Below are positions 1 to 13,399 of a stretch of DNA of 64,000 nt, in pieces. Numbering within the stretch: the first letter of the stretch is position 1; every line of letters starts with the position of its first letter. The position numbers and the translations under genes were made by a program. The DNA is from Aquatica leii (taxonomy: Eukaryota; Arthropoda; Insecta; Coleoptera; Lampyridae): contig CM069435.1 of NCBI GenBank assembly GCA_035610365.1, forward strand, positions 89,003,389 to 89,067,388, given 5' to 3'. The notes under the pieces were generated by a model, which was given only the letters and a program-made list of their open reading frames with translations, did no database searches and was not told where the DNA came from.

Positions 1-3000
1 TAAATACTTTAACGCAATGATAATATTGTTTTAAAGAAACCAAAGCTAACTTCAACAAAATTAATAATAACTTAAAATTATGTTAGAGGTTTTGACATAA
101 AAATGAATTTGAACTGTCAACAAGTTGCAATTGGCCATGACTACCTAAAATTTCTATGATTTACCTACAATCTGTAAAATTTAAATAAAAATTATACTTT
201 TTTAAACAAAAACAAACGTGGCATTTTGTAAAATTATAACTTGACTTAATTTTTGTACTTAATTTCAACAATTTCAAGATTGAACTTTAAACTTTAGATA
301 TTTAGTACAGTTCTAAATCATAAATTAGTTGAATTCTAATTTTCAAAATTATTATACTTTATTTAGACTTAAGTTAATTCTAACTTTATTACAAGTTTAA
401 AATTAAACCTTGACTTAATTTTTGTAATAAAGCACAAAAATCTCCAAGTTCTAAGTTAGAAATTAGATGAGTTCTAATTTTTGAAGCTGATTTAACTTTA
501 GCGTTATAATTTAATTAGGTCTAAAAATTTTAAGATTAAACTCTAAATGTTTAACGCAATCAAAATTCTAAATTATAAAATAGTTGAACTCTCACTTCTG
601 AAACTGACTTGATTTTAATTAAACATTACTGAGTGGAGTATAATTTAAATTTTTTATAGATTTTTAGTTTTGGTTTTGTCATGTATCTAAAACTATAAAT
701 TGACTTAACTTTTGTATATAACTTAAGTTAAAGTTTTAAAATATAAATTAAATAAAATTCATATTTTAAGTCTGACTTAACTTTGGCTTAATAACTTTTC
801 ATCATTAATCAATTTTTAATTAGGCTAAGCTTAATTAAGATTATAACTAGACTTAATTTTTAACAATAAATCTAAGCGATTAAACTAACTAACTCAGATA
901 AGCAAAACTTGGTAATTATGAATTAGTTTAGTTTTAAGTTTTGATTATGACTTAAATTTTTGTCTTGCTTATTAATTGAATTGTAATTATCAAACTAAGG
1001 CTTAATTTTTAAAAAAATTATATTTTTACTTGTAATAATCCTAAGATTATAGACTAAGCTTTTGTAACTAAGTCCAAAAATATCAATATTGCAGCTTAAC
1101 TTAAATTTAGATATTTTGTTAGGTCAAGTTTTTAAATTATAAATTAGTTAATTAGTTCTAATTTTTTAAACCTGACCTAACTCAGTTTTTTAGTTTAATT
1201 AATTTCCGTTTGTCGTATTAAACCTAATTTTATTTTCTTTTTAGATTTTTTGATTTAATGTGTCATATCTAAAATTATGACTTGACTGAACTTTTATAAG
1301 TAAATTTAAAAACTTTAGATACTTAGTACAATTAAATTTTGAAATTAAGTAGTTAAACTGTAATTGTTATGCTTTGACTTTATTTAATTAAGCTATAATT
1401 ATTGAAATAATTTTTTGTTTACTTAACATCAATTATTTAATTAAATGTTATTTATTATATATTATTTTATATACTTTCCAGATTTTTAATTTTAAAACTT
1501 TCATAATTTTAAAATTTTAATTTGACTGATATCTAATGCAGTCAAAGTTTTTTTGAAACTGAAATAACTTTGGCATTATAGTTTAATTAAACTCTAATTA
1601 TTGAACTAAACCTAGGTTTATTTCTAAATTTTTAGTTTTGAAGTGAGTTGGTTAAATAACTTAAAAATGTAACTTCATTGAACTTGAGATCTTTAGTACA
1701 GTTAAAAAAGTGAACCTAATTTTAGTTTTTTAGATTTTCATTTTTAAATTTAATTACAAACTTGTAAATTATGAATTAGTTAAATTTTAATTTGTGATCC
1801 TAACTTAACTTTGATTTTATAAATTAATTAAACTCTAATTATTGGCCTAAGTTTTATTTATTTATTTTTTTTGCATAATTGTATTTTAAATTTGTAATAA
1901 AGCTAAGATTATAAAGTGACTTAACTTAAACAATTTATTCGGAAAATTTCCTACTAAATTTCAGATATTTTATTAAGCAAAATTTTTAAAATCTAAATTA
2001 ATTATTTTCTAGTTTTTAAACTTTGACTTAACTTAGATTTATAATTTAATTAAGCTCTAATTTTTTAGTTAATCTTAATTTAACTCTAATCTCTAGATGT
2101 TTAGTTTTAATTTGTCATATGTTTTAAATTATATCTTGACTTAACTTTAATTACATTTAAAAACGTTAGTGTTGTAACTTAAGTAAACTAAATATCTAGT
2201 GCAATTAAGCATTGAAATTATAAAGTAGATGAACTGCAATTTTTAAGCCTGACTTAAATTAGATTTTATAATTGAATTAAACTGTAATTATTGAAATAAA
2301 TTTAATTTAATGTATTTAGACTCTTCAGTTTTAAACTTGTCGAAATTATAAGATTATAACTTATCCTAAATATGCAATTAATTTTAAATGTTTAAGATTG
2401 TAACTAAATGCAGTTAAACTTTAAAATTATAAGTTAATTAAAGTTAAAATATTTACGCTGACTTAACTTTACTTTAAATACGTAATTAAGCTTTAATTTT
2501 TAAGATAAACTTAATGTTATTTATTTTTAAGATTTTGTCATTTTAAAATTATAGTTTAACTGATATTTAGTGCAGTTAAAGTTATAAATTACAAACTGCT
2601 GTATTCCAATTTTTGAAACTGAAATATATTTGGCATTATAATTTAATTAAACTCTAATTATTAAGCTAAACTTAATTTATTTCTTTTTTAATTTTCATCT
2701 TAAAGTAGCCAAAAATTAATTGTAACGTCACTTAACCTCTCTAATTAAGTCTTAAGATTCTAAATATGTAATTTAACGAAGTATTCGAAATTTTATGTAG
2801 TCAAGTTATAAATTAATAATAAATTTTATGTTTTAAAACTGTATTAATGTTAGCATTATAATTTTATTAAACTATAGTTATTTACCTAATTTTAATTTTA
2901 TTATTTTTTTATACTTTTAATTTTTAGTTTATTTATAAATTTAAGATTAAACTTGACTTAACTTTCGTAATTACGCCTAACTAAATTTTAGATGTCTACC

Positions 3001-6000
3001 ATAGTCATGATTAGAAATTATAAATTTAAACATTTACAATTAAATATAAAAATATTAAGACTGTAACTTAACTAAGTCTTTAAAATGTAATATAGTCAAA
3101 GTTCTAAATTATAAGTTATTTTCATTGTAATTTTTGAGTTGAATTACAATTTGTTTTTTTAATAATTACTTAAGACTATAACTTAATTTAACTTTTCTTA
3201 TTAAGTCTAGAGATTTTAGTTTTAGTTCTAAGCTACAAATTTTAATTTTCAAACTGACTTAATTTTAGCGTTATAATTAAATTAAACTCTAATTACTGAT
3301 AAAAATTCCAACTACAATCTAATTATTGAGTTAAACTTAATTTTTTTTTAGATTTTAATTTGTTAGAAATTTAAAGTTCTATTTGGCTAAACTTTGTGTA
3401 TAAATCTAAAAATTTTAAACTTCTAAATTACAGTTGAAACTTAAATTTCTTATTCTGACTTAGTTTTGGTTTAGTAACTTGAATAAATTTTATTATTTAA
3501 GTTAAACTCAATTTTACTTCTTCTGACAGATTTTCAGTTTTAAATTTTTCATTATTCCAAAATTACAAATAGTCTAAGCTTTTGTAATAAAGTTTAAAAT
3601 CCTAAGATTTTAACTGAATTAGGCTTTGAATATTTAGTGCAGTCAAATTTCTAAATTACAAATTAAATAAAATCAGTTTTTTAAGCTGAAATTACTTTAA
3701 TTAACCAGTGAATTGTGGTTTTATAATTTTGATAAACTACAGATATTAAGTTCATTTTGCTTTCAAATTCTTAATTTTAAAAATATTTGCTACAGTGAAG
3801 GTTTTGAACTATAAATTAGTTAAATTCTAATTTTTAAAGTTAACTTAACTTAAAAGCTATAATTTAATTAAGCTTAACTTTATCTTTTTGCAGACGTTCA
3901 GCATAAAATTTGTCATAAGTTTAAAATTATAACTTGTTTTACCTTTTGTAGATAACTTAGAATTTCTCAAAATTTTGGTTAAACCTTACATATTTGCAAG
4001 TTCTAAATTATAAATTAATAGAATTCTAATTTTTGAATCTTAGTTAATTTTGGTTTTATGATTTAATCAAAGTTCTATTTTAAAACTAAATTATTTTTTT
4101 TAAAAACTTTTAATTTAAGCTTTTCATAAGTTTAAGAGTATCAGATGACTTGATTTGATGGTAATTAAATCTAAAAATCTTAAAATCCTAGCTTAAATTA
4201 ACTTTAAATATTTAGTACAGTCAAAGTTTTTAATCAATTAATTTAGCTGAATTCTAATTTTCGAAGCTTTAAAATTTGTAATTAAATCTAGTATTGCCAA
4301 GATTGTTATTTACCTAAACGTTAAATATTTAGTGCAATCGAGGCTCTAAATTACATATTAATTAAATTCTACTTTTTAAACCTAACTTAATTTTGACTTT
4401 ATAGTTTAATTTAAGTTTCATTTTTGAGCGAAACCTAGTTTTTTTCTCAACTTTACATTTTTTTAAGTTTAATATAACACTATTACGAACTTAACTTTGT
4501 AATTAAGTGTAAAAATTTTTGTTTAATTTAGACTTAATTAAGCGTTATATTTAATTAAACTCTGATTATAAAATTACGCTTTAATAAAAGCATAATTTGA
4601 CTTAACTTTTTTCACTAAGATAGAATAATACAAGACTTAGGTTAATTAAACATTATATGTTTAATACAGTTCTAAATTATGAATTACGCAAAGTCAAATT
4701 TTAAATGTTATGTTTATAGTATAATTATTCTTTTGGAGTTGAATCTAATTTTTTTATAAATTTTTAATTTTGTGTTATAACTTTTGTAATTAACTGTAAA
4801 AATACTTAATTAAATTTTAGATACTCAGTGCATTAAAAATTCTAAATTACAAGTTAACTAAACTTTAATTTTTGATGAAGACATAACTTTGACATTGGAA
4901 TTTAATTTGTTTTTAATTATTCAGTAAACCAAATTAATTATTTCTTACACTATTAATTTTAAATTTAAGTTAAATAACGTGACTTAACTTTTAAGAGTTT
5001 TAAGTCTATAAATTTTAAAATTGTAGTTAATTGCTAAGTCTAATATTTAGTGCAGTTAATGTTATAAATTACAAATTAATTTAACCTTAATTTTTAAAAC
5101 TGACTTACCTTTAGTGTTATAATTTAATTAAGAATATTGCGAACTTAACTTTTGTAATTAAGTGTAAAAATCTTAAGAATCTTGTTTAATTAAAACTTTA
5201 GTTAAGCGTTATAATTAATCAAACTTGGAGTCTAAATTATAAATTAGTTAAATTCTAATTTTAAATGTTTAAATTTAGTTGTTGTTTAGGAGTTATATCT
5301 AAGCTATTTCTAAATTTTTAATTTTATATTCTACTTTGTAATTAACTGTAAAAATTTTTAAATTAAAACTGAGATAATAAGTGCAGTCAAAATTCGAAAC
5401 TAAAAATTAACTAAATTCTAATTTTTGATATCGAAATAAATTTTTCATTATAATTTCATTAACCTATAAATTGAAGTAGACCAAATTTTATTTGTTTTCT
5501 TAAACTTTCAATTGCAAGTTATTTGTAAGTAAATTAATGTGACTTAACTTTTTACAATTTTAAGCTAACAAATTTTCAAATTATCGTTAACTCGAGGTCA
5601 ATGTTTAATTAATTTTTAAATGTTTAGTGCAATTAATGTTCTAAGTTGAAAATTAAAGTAATTCAATTTTTTAAACTGGATTATCTTTGGTATTATTATT
5701 TAATTAAGACTATTACAAACGTATCTTTTGTAATTAAGTGCAAAAATTACATAATTAGTGCAGCCAAAACTTTAAATTGCAAATTAACTAAATTTAAATT
5801 TTGGATTCTGAAATAACTTTGGCATTGAAATTTATTTAACTCTTAATTATTAAGATAAACCGAATTTTATTTATTTTTTTAAACTTTTAATTTAAAATTT
5901 TTTGTAAGCAAATTAACGCGACTTTTTAACAATGTTGAATCTATAATTTTAAAATTATAGTTAATTAAACCGAGATTTAATTTTATCTGAATTATTTAGT

Positions 6001-7690
6001 ACAGTTAATGTTTTAAATTACAAAATCAAGTAATTTTGATTTTTAAAACTAACTTGTTTTTAGTGTTATAATTTAATTAAGACTATTACAAACCTAAATT
6101 TTGCAATTAAGTGTAAAAATCTTAAGATTGATGTTTAATTATGATTTAACTTAAACGTAATAATTAATTAAACTATAATTATTGAGTTAAACTTAAAAAA
6201 ATTATAATTTGACTTAATTTTTGTCATTAAGTTAGAATAATACTAGATTTTATCATATTCAAATCTTATGTATTTACTGCAGTGTAGGTTCTAAATTATG
6301 AATTACTTAAAGTCTAATTTTTTTTTGGAGCTACATCTAATTTTTTTAAATCTTTTAGTTTGTTTTATAACTGTTTTAATTAAATGTAAAAATCTTTTAG
6401 TTAAATCCTAAATAATTAATGCAATCAAAATTTTAAATTACAAATTAACTAAACTCTAATTGTTGATAGTAACTTTGGCATTGGAATTTAATTAACCTCT
6501 AATTATTGAGGTACACCAAGTTTTATTTATTTTTCTAAACTTTTAATTTAAAATTTTTAGTAAGTAAATTAACGTGACTTAACATTTAACAATTTTAAGC
6601 TTATAAATTTTAAGATTACAGTTAATTAAGTCAAGATTTAATTATGTCTAGATATTTTGTGCAGTTAATGTTCTATGTTACAAATAAGTTTAATTTTTTG
6701 TTTAATTAAGACTTCACTTAAGCGTGATAATTATTTCTGATTGTTTAGTTAAGTTTTAAAAAATCATAATTTGATTTAACTCTTGTTGGTAAGTTAGAAT
6801 AATATAAAATTTTAGTTTAATTACCCCTTATATATTTACTACAACCTAAGTTTAAAATTAGAAATTAGTTAAATTCTAATTCAAAGTCTTTATATTTTAA
6901 TTACTTTAGTGTTTACGAGCTTTTTTTAGGTTTTTAATTATACAATAATGCTTTTGGAATTAACTGTACAAATATTTTAATTAAATATTAGATAGTAAGT
7001 GCAGTCAAAAATCGAAATTACAAATTAACTAAATTCTAATTGTGATGCTGGAATAGCTTTGGCATTAGAATTTAATTAACGTGTAATTATTGAATTAATT
7101 TAAATTTTTTTTGTTATTTCAGCTTTCAATTTTAAATTTTGTATAAGTAAATTTACGTGACTTAGTTAACTAAGTCAAGCTGTAATTGTGTCTTAGATAA
7201 TGAGTGCAGTTAATGTTCTAAGTTGCAAATTAGTTTAATTCTAATTTTTAAAACTCACTTAACTTTGGCGTTATAATTTATTTAATTTTTAATTATAGTC
7301 GTAAACCAATTTTTTTGCTAGACTTTCGTGACTTAATTTTTATTTGTAAGTCTGCAAATTTTAAGCTTGCAGCTTAACTAAAAATGAATTATTTAACCAA
7401 AATAAGTATTTGGATTATAAGTAACAGAATGTAAATTTTAAGGTCAGACATACCCTTAGCGTTACCGTTTAATTAGAGTTTTGTTTATTGATTAAAATTT
7501 CTGGCATTTGTTTAAAATAACAATTTAATTTAGTTTTGGTTTTTGATTCAAAGAATTTTAAGATTATAACTTAACTAAACTTTAAATATTGAATGAAATC
7601 AAATCTGTGGATTATAAGTTAGTTAAATCTTAATTTTTAGGTTTGATTTAATCTCACCTTTAATTAATAATTTATGTGAGAAATTTTACA
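1..7690. repeat. Degenerate AT-rich satellite-like array, family A
   Basis: Related words recur throughout this block: 'tttagtgcagtcaaa' followed by 'ttctaaattacaaatta', then 'aactttggcattataattta', then 'attaaactctaattattgag', then 'tgacttaacttttgtaatta'. Anchor copies of the 'agtgcag' word lie near 301, 1530, 2190, 2565, 3640, 4210, 4820, 5045, 5380, 5610, 5995, 6655, 6990 and 7200, mostly 150-250 bases apart. Copies differ by many substitutions and indels, so the array is old. Both strands are full of stops and no gene is visible. The repeat nature is seen directly; calling it a satellite is inference. Confidence 0.8.
4640..7260. repeat. Higher-order repeat inside array A, about 570 bp
   Basis: The better preserved right part of array A shows three distinguishable subunits in fixed order. 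Subunit A carries 'ttaactgtaaaaat', 'aactttggcattggaattt' and 'aacgtgacttaac'. Subunit B carries 'gcagttaatgttctaa'. Subunit C carries 'ttctaaattatgaatta'. A-type copies start near 4775, 5325, 6370 and 6945, with a partial one near 5740. B-type copies start near 5045, 5610, 5995, 6655 and 7200. Most A-to-A and B-to-B distances are 545-665 bases. This indicates amplification of a multi-subunit block. Confidence 0.65.
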
Positions 7691-8057
7691 AAAACCGACC
7701 TAACCTTATTTTCTACCTACGTATAGAAAAAATATTGAACGACGGTACGCGTCGATTTTATTGCTCAATTTCGAATTAAAAATTCAGGGACGGCGCATAA
7801 TATTACGACTCGTTCTCACATTAGATTTAATAAAAAAAGATTAAATGTTAATGAAGAAGAAGGTCAAAAAATTGAAATTTCTTATTTGCATTTCACAGGG
7901 TTGACCCCTTTAATGAAAAACCCCGGAAGGTAAATCCATACCGGAAAGGGTAACAAATGACCAGAGTCCTTTAAATTGAAAAATTAAAATTAAAAAAAAA
8001 ACGCTCATAACTCGTTTGACCAGTTAGTGACCGGTTCGTGTCAAACCCTCTTGTTGT

Positions 8058-8078
8058 AAAAAGACGTCGCGTCTTTTT
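8058..8078. repeat. Perfect 9-bp inverted repeat with 3-base loop
   Basis: AAAAAGACG at 8058-8066 is separated by TCG from CGTCTTTTT at 8070-8078. A related half-site, 'cgtctttttctaa', recurs about 30 bases downstream (near 8107). It is not followed by a recognisable gene end. It could be a hairpin, a dimeric protein-binding site or chance. Confidence 0.5.
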
Positions 8079-8440
8079 CTAACGCGCGCAAATTGTCCTG
8101 CTGGTCGTCTTTTTCTAATAAAGGTTAAAAGTGACCCTTTCTTAAAAGAAGTTGGGCAAATCTGTTACAACAGCTGCGATCGGGGTTAAAATAAATTTTA
8201 AAGTAATGGTCAGTGTTTGACTAAGTTTTGTTCAAACAGGATGCGTACGTTTTTAAACATTTAATACGAAAATATTTACGCAACACCCTGTTGATGTTAA
8301 TGAATGAAACGCGAAGTGTATTAAACTAAAGTTGAAACAAGGATGTATGTGGGGATAAAAGGACCTTGACCTTAATATTTTGGGGGTATGTGTGTATATG
8401 TGGGTGCGTGTGAAAGAGGAGGTAGTGTGAAGAAGGAGGA

Positions 8441-8456
8441 TGGTGATGATGATGAT
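8441..8456. repeat. Short GAT trinucleotide microsatellite
   Basis: A run of the form tggtgatgatgatgat lies in an AGGAGG-rich stretch. On the minus strand it reads as poly-His, which creates a spurious 89-codon open frame. Confidence 0.7.
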
Positions 8457-8699
8457 ATTGTGGGTGAAATCGACGTGTCTTGCGGCTCAGATTAAATAAG
8501 GAACGCCGCAAACCTAACCGAGACGCGTCGCGACGCTCTTGTAATGTATCTACGTGTATACACATCACTTCCTTAACACACTCACACTCTCGCACCTTAT
8601 TTACTTCTTGTTTGTTTCGTGAAACTTTTACTAATCGATCGACTTTTGTTTTGAGAAGTTTTGCGCGCTAATTCTACGTAAAAAAACAAATGCTTGGTC

Positions 8700-11480
8700 A
8701 AAGCGGCGTCTGTCATAAAAAACAAAAGTTGGTGTGCAGCCAACTATATTGATAAAAAAAATTGATAAAAAAAGATTCTTAAGAGAAGTTTGTAGACAAG
8801 AAATAAAATTAAATCAAAGTTTTTCGAAGTATACTATCAAAATTTACCTTTTATTATAAATAATATTTTTATGATAAAATGTTTCAAAAGACGCTTTACG
8901 AAAATATAGTATAAAACAACTCGTTTTTTACGTTTATAAAACACTATGGATTTAAAACAATGTTAGAAATGTGTTTTTGCCAAAAATATCTTTGTTATTT
9001 TATGAATTAACAATTAAAAACACAACAATTCTTACTAAAAGTTCTACAAAATATGATACACTCTTAGTAACAAGTAATGGCTTACTACTAAGTTTTAAGA
9101 AAATAATTTTTTACTAGAAAAATGTATGTAAAGATAAATTAATTTAATAACAAATTTCTGATTAATAACATTTTTTTTTGCAGTTTTTGTGCTTACTTAG
9201 GTTATCTGAATTTTTTAATCACGTTGCATTACATAAATCAGTTTTTTTTGTAGTCTCTATCCAGCTTTTTTTGTTTTTCATCATTTCTTGATTAAATTTT
9301 TTTAAATAAAAAAAAACGCAAGCACTTTACTGGAAAAAACAAAAACAGTAAAAAATGGCTGCATTAAATGCGTCTTTAGTAACAAAAAAAATCAATTAAT
9401 GCTAGTCATAGTCAACTGTGTTTAGCATGTACATAGTAATATAATGCTGCTCTAGTTAACGCCAACTTCATTAATTAAAACTTGAAAATCTTACGCACGT
9501 TACGTACAAAAACAAAAACCGATTTTAAAGCCTACGTGATTTTTAGCAGTTGCAATAATCTATAAACAATTATTAGTTTATTCTTACAATACTTTAAAAC
9601 CAAAACAAATAAACAAAACACTTTTATAAAAATTATTCAGTTTTAACAATTATTTTTTTTTAAATTGCAATTTTAATTAAGTAAATATTTAAAAAACACG
9701 CCCAAATTGTTTAATTATATAAAAAAAAACACTTTTGTTATTTGCATTGAATTAAACAAAAAAAAACAATTAGGTACATGGTTAAATAAATTCATTTTAA
9801 AATTATGCAAAATTAAAGCTTGAGATAACCAAAACCTAAGTGTTTTAATTATTAAAAGAAAATTTAAAAAAAAAATTCTGGTTTTTATATTTGTTTATGG
9901 CAATAATAGTAAAGTTTGTCATGCGTAAAGTTTTTTTTTGAGATTAAAAAAGTAAAAGAAAGCGGTATCTCACCCTACTTAGTTGTTCAGTACTAAATTG
10001 ACCAAAAATTTTACATAGGTACAACTAATGTTTAAAACACAAACTCAAAATTAAAAATTATAAAAATTTAAGTACATATATTTTTTTCCTGATTATTTAA
10101 GAGTAGAAATTTAGGTACTGATTTTTCTAAGTAGAGAAAATAAAAAAGTGGCAAGCAGCCTACTTGTATTGGCAAAAATTTCTGAATATTTATTTGAAAC
10201 AAACTTGAGTTTTTAAAATACGCAAAATAAAATAAAATGCAGACTAGTAAAACAAAACATAGTTATGTCACTTTAATTAAAAATTGTTATTGTTTGAGTA
10301 ATCGAGTGTGTTATGCATAAATTTCTCGTAGAACTATGGCTAACTTGATCAATTAATGGCAAAAAAGTTTAAAATTGTTCAAAATTACACTTACAATAAA
10401 ACAAAATTTTGTTATGTCACCTCTTTATTTATTTAAAAAGAAACTAAAAACAAGATAAAATAAAACCGTTTTTTATACTTTTTTTTTAATTGTTTTAGTG
10501 TAATCAAGTGTGTTATGGATAAATTTATTGTAAAACTATAACTAACTTGATTAATGATGAGTAGAAATTTAATTAATTTTGAGTAGGCGGAGAAAATAAA
10601 AAAAAGCTACAGCAGCCTACGTAGTTGTTTATTTAATCAATGATAATTTGCTTATAGTTTTTTCATTTATATATTTTTTAAACTGTGTCAAATTAAAATA
10701 ATATATGAGTTTATTAAAAAAAAAGTAAAAGCATACCTATACAGTTTTTTATAATTTTTTTGTCACAATAATAAAATTAAAATACAGTACTAACATTTCT
10801 TTCTATTTAAAAATTTTTAGTTTTTTATTGCTTTTACAATTTAATTTTTTTGAGTTATGTAATTTGAATAGAACAGTAAAAAACAAATAAAACTGCAGCA
10901 AACATGTCTGCCTGGATAATCAAACAATAACTTTTTAAAAACGTTATCGAAAAAATTCAAACTAAAATAAAACACGTGAGAGTAAAAATAAACTTGGTTT
11001 TGATTGTTTTCTTTAAAATACATTTAAAAAAATTGAGCAACCTATTATTTTTTTTTAAATTAGGTAAGCTGTTTGTACTAATTTTTGAACTTCGACCTAA
11101 AATTTACCAAAAATTATGGCCAACTAACCTAAGAAAAGTGAAACCTTAGCTTACCTACTCAGTTTTTTTATACTTAAAATTAAAATAGAATGCAGAATAA
11201 AAAAATACAGTAAGTAATCTCTTTTTTCTGTATTTAATTCCAAAATAGTATTTGCATGTAGTAGTAGTAGTAACATTGGGATGTAGATATTTAAAAAAAA
11301 CATGAGTGACTAATTTGATTGAATAAAACGTGTAATTTTTATGTGACAAGAAAAACAGCAACAGTCAATGTTGATAACACTTAAAAATGAAAAGTTGTAT
11401 ATGCAGTTATTTTTCTGTCAAGCTAAGTCGATTGTGCGTGTGCAAAAAGTTTCAGGTTTGTTTCAGTCGCGGCTAAGTTG
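8700..11480. repeat. AT-rich spacer with diverged repeated segments
   Basis: This is very AT-rich sequence with many homopolymer runs and no coding potential. Some segments recur. A 'taatcnagtgtgttatg' segment followed by 'ataaatt' and 'aactaacttgat' occurs near 10,295 and 10,497. The phrase 'cagcctac' followed by 'gta' or 'tgta' occurs near 10,157 and 10,613, and 'tacctac' or 'tacctat' phrases occur near 10,733 and 11,153. I read this as a fifth, poorly preserved repeat array. No period can be fixed by eye. Confidence 0.35.
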
Positions 11481-13330
11481 ATTTGTAAGGAATTGGAAAT
11501 TTAAAAAACTCGAGCCGTGCTCTGTTTCGTAAACGTAAATCTAATTAAAACTTTAGAAAATTCGCATTAATTAAAAGGTAATAAAGTCGAAAGGCGAATT
11601 TTAATTAGCGTTTCTCCTTCTCCGTTCCGCTTTCCCTCGGCTGTTTTTTTTCCCGAAATCTTTTCAAAATTTAATTAAAAACAATTGAAGCAAAAATCAT
11701 ACGAAAACACTTGGAGAAGAGAGCGTCGCATTACCGCGGCCATCTTAGATCCCCTCTTTTTCAGACATTAATTTCGTTCCCTTTGTCTTTAATTTCTGTT
11801 TTAATTCCATGGCCGCCTCTACTTTTTACCCTCTTATTTCACCCTCGCTGTTTCGTTTTATATGCCCCACTCCACCTCTCTCTTTTAAGTTGAAGTCTTT
11901 TCCCTCCCGCACGGAGCGATAGCTTTCACGTAACGATTACGTAAGCAATAAAAGAAGAAAAAGTTGGAAAATTCTCGAGCTGGAGCATTTCTCGTAATAA
12001 TTTCTATTTCTGTGTGTTTTATCAGAGATAGGGCCAATTGGATAAGTTTTGTGCCTGAGGCGAATTTTAAATTACCAGTTCAACTTTACATTACTTTACT
12101 TATCTAAATTGAGCCAATATTACGTTTCGGATGTTTTATGTGTAATAACTAAGTTTACTTCTTACTTAGCGACACAGAAAAAACGCCGTCGGAAGGAGGT
12201 GGGGGATGCAACAAGAAAAACTAAAACATCGTAAAATTTTTAAGCGGGCACTTGTCTCCTTAAAGTGACGTAATAAAACTTAACGACTCTCTTTAAGTCT
12301 TAAGACGTTCTTATCTTATCAACCAGTTATAACGTCATCAAAGATGGCGACTTCTCATCCGAGGCTCGTTTATCTTTTGTTTTGTTAGACGAACGCGGCC
12401 AACTCAAATCGCGCTAATTAGACAATTTTTTCGCGAAGAAAAGACGCAATTAAATTTTGAAAAGGGCGCGCACCTACAAAACTCGCGCTCGCACAGAGAG
12501 AGAAATCTCGAACCTTTTGCAAAACGTGCAAATTTCTAATTTTAACAAATATTCATTCATTTTAATTAAAATTTAATCAACTTCTCCGTGAGATTGCAAT
12601 TAAACTCTTAAAATTGTAATTAGTTTTTAGTTTTTGTACCTTTAACCAATAAAAACAAGAGAGGAAACAAGTATTGAGTTTTTTCCCCACCGACGTTCTT
12701 TCGCCGCCGCCGTGCCCGTAGCTTGAGTTTCTCGTAAAATAAAAGGAAATTGTGACGGCAACACAATAAATGAAAATTTTCTTTGAGGTTCCGTTCATCA
12801 ATCCAAAGAGGGGTGGGATCTCATTTTCGGCGTAAATTTCTTTATATCTCGTCTTAAGGTCTATTTTTGTTGAACTTCTTACTTACTCGTACCAATTTCC
12901 ACCCTTATGTATCCGTAACAAAGACTGACTGCTATTTATTTAGATCTCTCGGGGGATTTTATGGAAATACTTCTCAGTTTTCTTATTCGCCAAAGCAATT
13001 TTACCAAATGAATTCTAATTCTCTTCTCGGCGTGTCTAACTCTAAAAAAAAACTCCCCGAGGGCGCTTTCGCTTTTTGCTCTCTTTTACCTTTACGAATT
13101 TCGTGACGGATCTCGTGGACACGATCGAAAATGAAACAAACCGTTTACGTATGAAACCACGTGTTGCTTAATCGCGGCCAACGCAATTTGCATTCGCGTC
13201 AACCTAGGCGGCCGTGACTAAAACAAATGAACCGCAAAACAAGAAAAACACGTTTCGTAAAAAATACTTTAAAGCTCTTAAACAAACTTTTAACTTACGT
13301 TTTGCTAAGATACCTTTTTAACACCACAGT
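11480..13330. other. CpG-rich island with PHO/YY1-like motifs, no gene seen
   Basis: This is the most CpG-dense part of the left half. Two motifs match the known PHO/YY1 core AAGATGGCNGC: on the minus strand at 11735-11749 (plus strand CGCGGCCATCTTAGA), and on the plus strand at 12340-12352 (AAAGATGGCGAC). CGCGGCCAAC occurs at 12395 and 13174. Pyrimidine-rich stretches (11,740-11,900) give short open frames without recognisable similarity. A promoter or 5' exon is possible, but I see no TATA-initiator-ATG arrangement that supports one. Confidence 0.4.
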
Positions 13331-13399
13331 TTATTTGCTAACTAAATTAACTTGGCACGTTGCGACTCGTTGATAATAAAACACACACTGCCCGAATGC

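Larger units (their letters stand above)
7691..8700. other. CpG-containing non-repetitive island, no gene seen
   Basis: Base composition changes from the AT-rich array to mixed sequence with frequent CG dinucleotides (for example 'acgcgtcg', 'gacgtcgcg', 'gcgatcgg'). It contains a perfect short hairpin at 8058-8078 and a short GAT microsatellite at 8441-8456. The reading frames here, including a His-rich one on the minus strand, come from the microsatellite and pyrimidine tracts, and I do not accept them as genes. A regulatory or first-exon role cannot be shown. Confidence 0.4.

Noticed and set aside
8326..8595. 89-codon minus-strand frame with a run of His
   Set aside because: The His run is the translated GAT microsatellite, and the rest has no family motif and overlaps a plus-strand frame of similar length.
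11711..13106. Several 60-79-codon frames in the CpG island
   Set aside because: They lie on both strands, are pyrimidine-driven and show no conserved motifs or splice context.
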